The translations under genes were made by a program, and so were the position numbers. Below are positions 1 through 5,686 of a stretch of 14,040 nucleotides of DNA, in pieces. The DNA comes from Schleiferiaceae bacterium (GTDB lineage: Bacteria; Bacteroidota; Bacteroidia; Flavobacteriales; Schleiferiaceae), in assembly GCA_025210575.1 (NCBI GenBank), contig JAOARK010000323.1, positions 1 through 14,040 on the forward strand. Direction: 5' to 3'. Numbering within the stretch: position 1 is the first letter of the stretch; every line of letters starts with the position of its first letter. The notes beneath the pieces are model-generated. The model searched no databases. It saw nothing but the letters and a program-made list of their open reading frames with translations, and had not been told where the DNA came from.

Positions 1-1019
1 AATTGTTCTTTCGTTCCTCTTACCGTGGCTTCAACTTTTGAAGGAGCATGAGCAAAATCTTTGAATATTTTACTGTTGCTTTTCTCGCCTATCAACTCTA
101 ATCTTTTTCCTGCCCCACTAAAAGTACTAATGGCCTCGTAGAATTCTTCTTCTTGAACACCCATTTCTAAACAAACCCATCGAGCTCCTTCAAGGTTATT
201 CAAGTTATGTTGTCCAAAAACTTTCAAAGGAACTTCACCATCTGGCGTTTCTAATAAACTCACTCCATCTTCAATTCTGTATGTAGGGATTCCGTAAGCG
301 AATTTTTTGATCTCGTTGGTACATTTCATAATGAGATCAACTACCTCCGGATCTTCTTGATTATAAATAACTACTCCGCCTTTTTCAATAGAATCAAGCA
401 TTAACCTGAATTGCTCTTTGTACTCCTCATATGTTGGAAATACATTAACGTGGTCCCAAGCTATGCCGCTTAATAGAACTATATTAGGTTTATAATGCAA
501 GAATTTTGGACGAAGATCTATCGGTGATGACAAGTATTCATCTCCTTCAAGTACAATAAACTCGTCATCCGTGAGCTTCACCATGGTATCAAAACCTTCA
601 ATCAAAGCTCCTACCATGTAATCAGTGCTTACATTATGATAGTTCAACACATGAAGAATCATTGAAGTGATGGTCGTTTTACCATGACTCCCCGTAATGG
701 CGATTCGAGTTTTATCTATTGAATGATTATAAATGAACTCTGGATACGAATAAATAGGGATACCAGATTCTTGCGCTTTTAGCAACTCAGGATTGTCTTT
801 TCGAGCATGCATGCCCAGAATTACGGCATCAAGTTGATCTGTGATTCTGCTTGCATCCCAACCGAACTTTTCAGGCAAAAGTCCTTTTTCTGCTAATCTT
901 GTTTTTGAAGGTTCAAAAATTTCGTCATCACTACCAGTAATGTTATGACCATAAGAATGTAAAGCGAGTGCCAGGTTGTGCATTGCACTACCACCAATGG
1001 CTATAAAATGGATATTCAT
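1..1019 (-). CDS. mpl: Mur ligase of the Mpl type (peptidoglycan synthetase), 3' end cut by the window edge
   Basis: I translated this frame directly. It opens with ATG at 1019 and stays open for 339 codons to base 1, so the C-terminus lies outside the window; E. coli Mpl has about 457 residues. The N-terminus MNIHFIAIGGSAMHNLA is the Rossmann-like UDP-binding start typical of Mpl in this phylum. The Mur-ligase P-loop GSHGKTT is at residues 110-116, LEGDEY at 157-162, GQHNLNN at 269-275, and the start of the C-terminal ligase domain (DFAHAP) at 321-326. Family knowledge: Mpl attaches a recycled L-Ala-D-Glu-meso-DAP tripeptide to UDP-MurNAc in the cytoplasm, feeding wall fragments back into peptidoglycan synthesis. 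MurC is the main alternative, but the N-terminal sequence favours Mpl. It lies 68 bases downstream of the MbnP-like pair on the same strand and has its own candidate promoter. Confidence 0.88.
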   Translation of the reverse strand, partial: MNIHFIAIGGSAMHNLALALHSYGHNITGSDDEIFEPSKTRLAEKGLLPEKFGWDASRITDQLDAVILGMHARKDNPELLKAQESGIPIYSYPEFIYNHSIDKTRIAITGSHGKTTITSMILHVLNYHNVSTDYMVGALIEGFDTMVKLTDDEFIVLEGDEYLSSPIDLRPKFLHYKPNIVLLSGIAWDHVNVFPTYEEYKEQFRLMLDSIEKGGVVIYNQEDPEVVDLIMKCTNEIKKFAYGIPTYRIEDGVSLLETPDGEVPLKVFGQHNLNNLEGARWVCLEMGVQEEEFYEAISTFSGAGKRLELIGEKSNSKIFKDFAHAPSKVEATVRGTKEQ

Positions 1020-1037
1020 AAATGCAGATTAGTGGCT

Positions 1038-1045
1038 CAAAAATA
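1038..1045 (-). promoter_or_regulatory. Candidate -7 promoter element for mpl
   Basis: Read on the minus strand this is TATTTTTG, a full match to the Bacteroidota -7 consensus TAnnTTTG. Eighteen bases separate it from the mpl ATG. No clear TTTG is present at the -33 position; only a CTTT lies 19 bases upstream. A short inverted repeat (AGTGG/CCACT) brackets the element. It would let mpl be transcribed independently of the upstream lipoprotein genes. Confidence 0.45.
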
Positions 1046-1087
1046 GTCCACTTTTATATCTGATAAAGAATTTGCTTGAAAATAGAA

Positions 1088-1852
1088 TTACTTAACCAAA
1101 ATGGTCAATGCTTCACCAAAGTTAAAGATGATCTTCTCTGCAATATGATAGTCTGAAGGTGTTGTATGACTTTGGTTTTCAGTAAGAATATTCACGTCAC
1201 CTGCAGAACCCTTGAAGATTGTGTCATAGTCTATGGCAACTTCAACATGTGAAGTGTCTTCACCTTGAGTAAGATTTAATGCCATTTCATATTGCTTGTA
1301 AAAAGCATCATTACCTGGATGATATGAAAATGCCACATCTGTAGGGGTACCCAATTGGCCATCAGGATTAGACCTGCCTTGTAACTCCATAAACTTGTAT
1401 AAACCTGCCCATCCCCAATGCATTCCATAGAATGTACTCATCGGATGATCTAATGGAAATGTTGCAGGATCCATTTGATTTTGATTTGCATCCAAACCAA
1501 TTCCAAAAAGAATAGAAGAGTAACCTACTCGATCAGTAGAAAAATGAAAAGTAGTTAACTCAGGGTCAGAAATGTCTGCTAAAAGCACATCAGTTAACGA
1601 AACCAATGTGTTATTCGATGACTTTCTAAGTTTTATATGAGAGAAATAAACTTTTAATCGTTCAACCATTACCTCCAGCGAATCATCAGCAAACTTCTGT
1701 TGAATGGCTATAGGAGCGCCATCTTTATACAATTGAAATTTTAATGAAAGTGGCCCTTTCTCAACTGGAGGATCGCATTCACATTGTTGTTTTTCACAAT
1801 TTGTTAATGCTATCGCTGCTATGAGCGCTAATATGATCGATCTAAACTTCAT
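1088..1852 (-). CDS. MbnP-family lipoprotein (putative copper-binding), second gene of a pair
   Basis: A 254-residue predicted lipoprotein. A hydrophobic signal peptide ends in LTNC with the lipid-anchored Cys at 19, followed by a Cys-rich stretch (C19, C24, C26). The mature part carries the features I associate with the MbnP family (PF20243): FGIGLDANQN at 116-125, a GMHWGW block at 143-148 leading into YKFMELQGR, an SYHPG histidine at 178 and a C-terminal segment with H229 and H236. Family knowledge: MbnP proteins are periplasmic copper-binding partners of the diheme enzyme MbnH, which oxidises a tryptophan of MbnP to kynurenine. No MbnH-like gene is in this window. Its ATG directly abuts the stop of the upstream gene (no bases between), so the two are almost certainly co-transcribed. 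The metal role is inferred from family resemblance only. Confidence 0.75.
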   Translation of the reverse strand: MKFRSIILALIAAIALTNCEKQQCECDPPVEKGPLSLKFQLYKDGAPIAIQQKFADDSLEVMVERLKVYFSHIKLRKSSNNTLVSLTDVLLADISDPELTTFHFSTDRVGYSSILFGIGLDANQNQMDPATFPLDHPMSTFYGMHWGWAGLYKFMELQGRSNPDGQLGTPTDVAFSYHPGNDAFYKQYEMALNLTQGEDTSHVEVAIDYDTIFKGSAGDVNILTENQSHTTPSDYHIAEKIIFNFGEALTILVK

Positions 1853-2614
1853 TTAAGGAATAAAAAAGGCTTTTTGCAAATTATCATGAAGCTGCATTGC
1901 TTCAGCATAGTCATCAGCATCGTCTGGGTCAGACTTGATAATAGGCGTCTGCACAGGTTGCATATCATCAAATAATTTATCTACAAACACACTTGCATCA
2001 ATAATCACTTGTTTTCCAACAGGTATTGAAAAACTTCTTTTACTGTCAATTGTACTAACTAAAGCATTCGTTGCCACAACCCACTTCATTGGAATAGAAG
2101 GTTCCGTTTCGTCTGGCTTGTCAGGATCAAACACTCTTCCTGTCAACGTAAAAAAGTTGTAACCGATCTTAGATCCACTGTATAAGTTTGAATTTGATAG
2201 TACATCACCTTGATCGTGATCACCAGGTTCTGTAGCATTCATAAGACTATCAAGACCAATTAACCATCCTATACTACCAGAAATACTAGGCTCCATTATC
2301 GAACCTAATTTGTGGTCTAAGGTCCCCATTTTAACATATGATTGTTGGGTCCAATCTGTTACTGTATCTCCTTCGTTGTTGTAATAGAAATTAGACAAAA
2401 TCATTTCTATGTTGTCAATCTTGAAGCGCGCTCCATCCTTTTGATAAATAGAATCCCTTCTTAAAAAATAGTTCTCCCAATAATAAACTACTCTGATTTC
2501 TATGTTTCTATTGTCCAGCTGCCCTTCTTCATCTTGAATGATGCTTTTAACGCAACCTGTTAATATGGTTGAAGTCAATAGTAGAAGTAAGGTAACTCTG
2601 AAAAACTTGTTCAT
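1853..2614 (-). CDS. MbnP-like lipoprotein, divergent paralogue, first gene of a pair
   Basis: A 253-residue predicted lipoprotein with a signal peptide ending in LTGC (lipidated Cys at 21). An acidic QDEE run at 27-30 could help surface export, as acidic signals do in Bacteroidota lipoproteins. The layout matches the downstream gene: FKIDNIEMILSNFYY at 64-78, IGLDSLMNATEPGDHD at 119-134, a GYNFFTLTGR block at 151-160, a conserved-looking strand region SFSIPVGKQVIIDASVF at 194-210 and a C-terminal MQLHDNLQKAF. The aromatic GMxWxW block of the downstream copy is replaced by NLYSGSKIGYNF, so the tryptophan expected to be modified in true MbnP appears absent. Membership in the MbnP family is therefore a weaker call here. 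It is the promoter-proximal gene of the pair, with a candidate -7 element 24 bases upstream. Confidence 0.6.
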   Translation of the reverse strand: MNKFFRVTLLLLLTSTILTGCVKSIIQDEEGQLDNRNIEIRVVYYWENYFLRRDSIYQKDGARFKIDNIEMILSNFYYNNEGDTVTDWTQQSYVKMGTLDHKLGSIMEPSISGSIGWLIGLDSLMNATEPGDHDQGDVLSNSNLYSGSKIGYNFFTLTGRVFDPDKPDETEPSIPMKWVVATNALVSTIDSKRSFSIPVGKQVIIDASVFVDKLFDDMQPVQTPIIKSDPDDADDYAEAMQLHDNLQKAFFIP

Positions 2615-2638
2615 ATGCTAATTCTATCTAAGTGCAAG

Positions 2639-2646
2639 CAAATATA
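2639..2646 (-). promoter_or_regulatory. Candidate -7 promoter element for the MbnP-like pair
   Basis: The minus strand reads TATATTTG, a full TAnnTTTG match, with 24 bases between it and the ATG at 2614. There is no good TTTG at -33. The same octamer precedes the acyltransferase gene at 3514-3521. It lies in the 106-base gap that separates this pair from the upstream acyltransferase gene; I saw no convincing terminator hairpin in that gap. Confidence 0.45.
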
Positions 2647-2720
2647 TAAATCAATTAACGCTGAAATGTGAAATAAGTTACACAGCAATTAGCCAACGAG
2701 TTATCGCAGCAATTGAATGA

Positions 2721-3488
2721 TTAAGGCTTATTATTCTGCAGCACTTCTGGAATGAAATCGTCTGTTTGCTCAATAGATTCCATTACCTGCTCAATAATGG
2801 CTTGCGGACTATCATCGAAATTAATATCTAATGGATCCTTAAAGCGAATAGACAACTCTGAATTTTTAGATTTTAAAAACATTCCCTTTTTATCGAATGC
2901 TCGTCTAAAACCGTCTACTACCACAGGTATTACTATGGGCTTCATTTCTTTGATTAAATGGGCCGTACCTCTTCTTCCTCTAACATATGGTGTTGTTGTT
3001 CCTTGCGGGAAGGTTATAGTCCAACCATTGGCAATTGCTTTCCTAATGTTATCAAGATCTTTTGTATCCACTCCCCTGTCTACATTCTTACCAGCGGCTC
3101 GCCAGGTTCGTTTTATACTTACGGACCCCACATAGGCAAACATTTTTGGAAGAATTCCAGATTTCATCGTTTCTGTTGCGGCCACAAAATAGACATTGAG
3201 CCTTGGTGCGAAAAGGTGCCAAATGAAATCGATTCTATCATAAATTTTCCACTTAACACAGTTGAATACCAAATACATACAGGCAACATCAGCAAAATAA
3301 GTTTGATGATTGCTCACAAATAGAACTCTTTGTTTGGGAAGATCTTTAAGTTTTCTTGAACCTTCGACTTTGGTGGTATTGGCAATATTAAAACGATACC
3401 AAGCTACCAATCCAAACCAAAAGACAATTATTCTTTTGATTAACAGATTGTTGCCAAAAACGTCTTGTTTAAAGGGATTCAAGCTCAT
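2721..3488 (-). CDS. PlsC-like 1-acyl-glycerol-3-phosphate acyltransferase with altered motifs
   Basis: A 255-residue member of the PlsC/LPLAT superfamily, which transfers acyl chains to lysophosphatidic acid or related lipids at the inner membrane. A hydrophobic N-terminal segment (about 18-35) probably anchors it. Motif I is at 60-67 as NHQTYFAD, and motif III is at 160-164 as FPQGT. Both differ from the textbook forms: five residues, not four, separate the catalytic His61 from Asp67, and the usual Glu of FPEGTR is Gln. Both were confirmed in the nucleotide sequence. I recall this variant set in other Bacteroidota homologues, so it is probably a functional subfamily rather than decay, and its acceptor lipid may not be lysophosphatidate. 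It has its own candidate promoter and lies 47 bases downstream of the Nudix gene. Confidence 0.8.
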   Translation of the reverse strand: MSLNPFKQDVFGNNLLIKRIIVFWFGLVAWYRFNIANTTKVEGSRKLKDLPKQRVLFVSNHQTYFADVACMYLVFNCVKWKIYDRIDFIWHLFAPRLNVYFVAATETMKSGILPKMFAYVGSVSIKRTWRAAGKNVDRGVDTKDLDNIRKAIANGWTITFPQGTTTPYVRGRRGTAHLIKEMKPIVIPVVVDGFRRAFDKKGMFLKSKNSELSIRFKDPLDINFDDSPQAIIEQVMESIEQTDDFIPEVLQNNKP

Positions 3489-3513
3489 ACTCCACTGCTC
3501 AGATTAGGCAGCG

Positions 3514-3521
3514 CAAATATA
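3514..3521 (-). promoter_or_regulatory. Candidate -7 promoter element for the acyltransferase gene
   Basis: The minus strand reads TATATTTG, a full match to TAnnTTTG, 25 bases before the ATG at 3488. The expected -33 position falls just inside the end of the Nudix gene and shows no TTTG. It may allow transcription separate from dps-Nudix. Confidence 0.42.
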
Positions 3522-3535
3522 AAATTTTAAGCTCG

Positions 3536-4171
3536 TCAGACTCTGTCTGTAGGTCCTAAAACATGAGCCAGCTCAGAGAGCATCATTGCAGTAGCGCCCC
3601 ACACTACATGTCCGTTGATCATAAATGCAGGTACGTCCATTTTAAAACCACGAACATTAACAGCCACATTTTCAACATTAGATAGGTTTCTTATGGATGA
3701 AAAATCTGCCTCTACAATCTCAGTCACCTCTTTTAGTTCTGGGATAAATGAGGGTTTTTCTTTTGCATACCCTACGTATGGATTTACAAGAAAATTGCTA
3801 GGTGGAATATAAACCTGAGTCAACTCTCCAACAATCTCAACATTGGCTGAAATGATACCTAGTTCTTCATTAGCCTCTCTTAATGCAGTTTGTTTAAGGT
3901 TTTCATCTCCCACTTCAAATTTCCCGCCAGGAAAACTAATTTGATCACTATGAACACCTGGGTAAGAATTGCGCTTCATTAACACAATATGAGGTGTAGA
4001 ATTAACCGGGTAGAATAAAACAAGCACCGCAGCTCTTTTGGGGTTGCGGTGCTCAATATTTTCCAAATTGGTTCTCTCTCTTCCTTGTGGCACCATTTTA
4101 AATTGTGCGTTCTGTCCAGGAAGTTCTACAGAAAACCCTTGATTCAACTCCTCTAAGAAGGTATCAAACAT
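3536..4171 (-). CDS. Nudix hydrolase, NudL/NUDT7-type (CoA pyrophosphatase-like)
   Basis: A 211-residue Nudix protein. HSDQISFPGGKFEVGD at 74-89 followed by TALREANEELGI at 95-106 gives the Nudix box with the spacing of the NudL/NUDT7 CoA subgroup (PGG-x5-D-x5-TALRE-x2-EE-x-G). It also matches the upstream signature of that subgroup, LMKRNSYPGVHSDQISFPGG, except that the usual Gly after His is Ser-Asp here. The metal-binding REANEE is intact. Family knowledge: such enzymes split CoA or acyl-CoA to 4'-phosphopantetheine and 3',5'-ADP, though many homologues act on other nucleotide pyrophosphates. Only four bases separate its ATG from the dps stop, so it should be co-transcribed with dps and may belong to the peroxide response. 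The exact substrate is unproven. Confidence 0.82.
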   Translation of the reverse strand: MFDTFLEELNQGFSVELPGQNAQFKMVPQGRERTNLENIEHRNPKRAAVLVLFYPVNSTPHIVLMKRNSYPGVHSDQISFPGGKFEVGDENLKQTALREANEELGIISANVEIVGELTQVYIPPSNFLVNPYVGYAKEKPSFIPELKEVTEIVEADFSSIRNLSNVENVAVNVRGFKMDVPAFMINGHVVWGATAMMLSELAHVLGPTDRV

Positions 4172-4175
4172 TTTG

Positions 4176-4652
4176 TTATTGTCTATTTATCCAGGCATTT
4201 AACATCCACAGTTCTTTTTCTTGCTGAGCAATAAACTGCGTCATTAGATCAGCCGTTCCATCATCACTAACTTCTCCTGCAAGATGCAAAATTGGTCTTT
4301 CCAATTTCACTATTTCTTGAACTGACTTTATAATTAAATCTACCGCTTCATTGTCATTGCTGATATTCTTAGCACTATTAATTCTGCTCGTTTCAATGTA
4401 ATCTTCGAAACTATGAAGAGGGCCTTCACCTAATGTTAGAATTCTTTCAGCAATCATGTCAATCTTCTCTTGGGCATCATTATAATACTCCTCAAATTTC
4501 ACGTGTAATTCAAAAAAATTAGATCCTTTGATATTCCAGTGTAGGCCTCTTAAATTTTGATAATGGATTTGATATGTACTTAGCAGAGTGTTTAACATCT
4601 CTGATAACTCTTTGCTCTGTTTTATGGGTAATCCTAAAAAATTCGTATTCAT
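4176..4652 (-). CDS. dps: Dps, ferritin-like DNA-protection protein from starved cells
   Basis: A 158-residue protein of normal Dps length. The segment GLHWNIKGSNFFELHVKFEEYYNDAQEKIDMIAER carries all inter-subunit ferroxidase positions: H38, H50, E54, D65 and E69. These fall at exactly the spacing of E. coli H51, H63, D67, D78 and E82, with Glu in place of the third ligand Asp. Dps forms 12-subunit shells that oxidise Fe(II) with hydrogen peroxide and store the iron, limiting Fenton damage; many members also coat DNA. The N-terminus is short, with only a few Lys residues (K11, K14), so DNA binding by a basic tail is uncertain. It is divergent from oxyR across 101 bases, which strongly suggests OxyR control, and leads an operon with the Nudix gene. 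Confidence 0.95.
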   Translation of the reverse strand: MNTNFLGLPIKQSKELSEMLNTLLSTYQIHYQNLRGLHWNIKGSNFFELHVKFEEYYNDAQEKIDMIAERILTLGEGPLHSFEDYIETSRINSAKNISNDNEAVDLIIKSVQEIVKLERPILHLAGEVSDDGTADLMTQFIAQQEKELWMLNAWINRQ

Positions 4653-4677
4653 GATATCTATCTTTTAAAATGCATGT

Positions 4678-4685
4678 CAAAAATA
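4678..4685 (-). promoter_or_regulatory. Candidate -7 promoter element for dps-Nudix
   Basis: The minus strand reads TATTTTTG, a full TAnnTTTG match, 25 bases before the dps ATG. The flanks (CTATTTTTGA) resemble those of the mpl element. No -33 TTTG is found at the right distance, as would suit a promoter needing an activator such as OxyR. I found no match to the full four-element E. coli OxyR consensus here. Confidence 0.5.
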
Positions 4686-4726
4686 GAGTGATGACCAAAA
4701 ATTAATATATAATCAACTTCAATATT

Positions 4727-4744
4727 TTTTATGTTTACATAAAA
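4727..4744. promoter_or_regulatory. Perfect inverted repeat upstream of oxyR, candidate operator
   Basis: TTTTATGT and ACATAAAA are perfect 8-base inverted arms separated by TT, 18 bases in all, ending nine bases before the oxyR ATG. This is the strongest symmetric element in the dps-oxyR gap. It could be a dimer binding site, for example for OxyR autorepression or another redox regulator. As RNA it could form a weak 7-pair hairpin near the start codon. The function is inferred. Confidence 0.45.
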
Positions 4745-4753
4745 TAACTCTAT

Positions 4754-5686
4754 ATGACTATCACCCAACTTGAATATGTTGTTGCCGTAGACAATCATCG
4801 ACATTTCGCTAAGGCTGCAGAAGCTTGCTTCGTTACTCAGCCCACTCTCAGTATGCAAATACACAAGCTTGAGGATGAATTAGATATTCTCATTTTCGAT
4901 AGAAGTAAGCAGCCTGTAACACCTACAGAAGTGGGTAAGAAGATCATTGCGCAAGCTCGGGTGGTCATTACACAGTCAAAATTGATCAAACAGATCTCTC
5001 AACAAGAAAAGGGTTTCTTTGAAGGTGATTTTAGAATTGGAATTATTCCTACCATTTCCCCTTATTTACTTCATCGGTTCTTGTCTAAGTTTCAAAAGTC
5101 AATGCCCCATATTAATTTAATAGTTGAGGAATTACAAACTGACCAAATCATTACTCAATTAAAAAAGGATGTTTTAGACGCAGCAATTCTTGCCACACCA
5201 TTAGAAGAGAATGGGATTATTGAGAAACCTGTGTATTACGAACCTTTCATGGCATATATCCCAGAGGGTCATAGATTGTCTAAAGAAGAGTTTGTTCTCA
5301 ACTCTGAGCTCAAATTAAATGATATGCTGTTGTTAAATGAAGGGCATTGCTTCAGGAATTCTGTATTAAACCTTTGTGGGCAATCCGATGAAAATCATGA
5401 AAGACAGTTTAGCATAGAAAGCGGAAATTTTGAAACACTGATTCGCTTGGCGGATAGTGGATATGGTATGACCCTTCTACCCTATTTAGCTGGGGTTGAT
5501 ATGGACAAAGAAGGTTCTCAACACATAAAGCCCATTGCAGAACCTAGACCAACACGAGAAATATCTGTAATCTACCGAAGAACACAACTGAAAATAAAAC
5601 TTGTGGAAGCTTTGATCGAGTCCATAAAATCAGCCGTTCCGAAGAAGCTATCACAAAAGAATGATAATGTTGTAGCTCCTGTTTAA
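4754..5686 (+). CDS. oxyR: OxyR, LysR-type hydrogen peroxide sensor and regulator
   Basis: A 310-residue LysR-family regulator. The N-terminal winged helix-turn-helix spans about residues 1-60 (ITQLEYVVAVDNHRHFAKAA, then TQPTLSMQIHKLE), followed by a linker helix and the two-lobed LysR effector domain. The peroxidatic cysteine sits in GHCFRNSVLNLC: C199 and C208, identical in position and spacing to E. coli OxyR, with the surrounding Gly-His and Arg kept. The later SGYGMTLLP block (235-243) also matches OxyR. Family knowledge: peroxide forms a C199-C208 disulphide and switches OxyR into an activator of peroxide-defence genes. The start ATG gives the standard OxyR N-terminus. It is divergent from dps, and its TAA overlaps the stop of the convergent transporter gene. 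Confidence 0.95.
   Translation: MTITQLEYVVAVDNHRHFAKAAEACFVTQPTLSMQIHKLEDELDILIFDRSKQPVTPTEVGKKIIAQARVVITQSKLIKQISQQEKGFFEGDFRIGIIPTISPYLLHRFLSKFQKSMPHINLIVEELQTDQIITQLKKDVLDAAILATPLEENGIIEKPVYYEPFMAYIPEGHRLSKEEFVLNSELKLNDMLLLNEGHCFRNSVLNLCGQSDENHERQFSIESGNFETLIRLADSGYGMTLLPYLAGVDMDKEGSQHIKPIAEPRPTREISVIYRRTQLKIKLVEALIESIKSAVPKKLSQKNDNVVAPV

Noticed and set aside
2683..2714. Direct repeat CAGCAATT (2683-2690 and 2707-2714) between the acyltransferase and the MbnP-like pair.
   Set aside because: Eight bases repeated once in AT-rich DNA is easily chance, and no mobile-element feature is nearby.
2958..3323. A 121-codon open frame on the plus strand inside the acyltransferase gene, and another at 2752-3135.
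   Set aside because: Both lie wholly antisense to a gene with clear PlsC-like motifs; their proteins show no family features and they have no promoter.
4658..4686. CTAT at 4658-4661 and ATAG at 4683-4686 as an E. coli-type OxyR site.
   Set aside because: The order and the 21-base spacing do not fit the ATAG-N7-CTAT consensus, so this looks like chance in AT-rich sequence.
4658..4864. A 68-codon minus-strand open frame spanning the dps-oxyR gap and the oxyR start.
   Set aside because: It overlaps the helix-turn-helix coding region of oxyR and the control region; the protein has no recognisable features.
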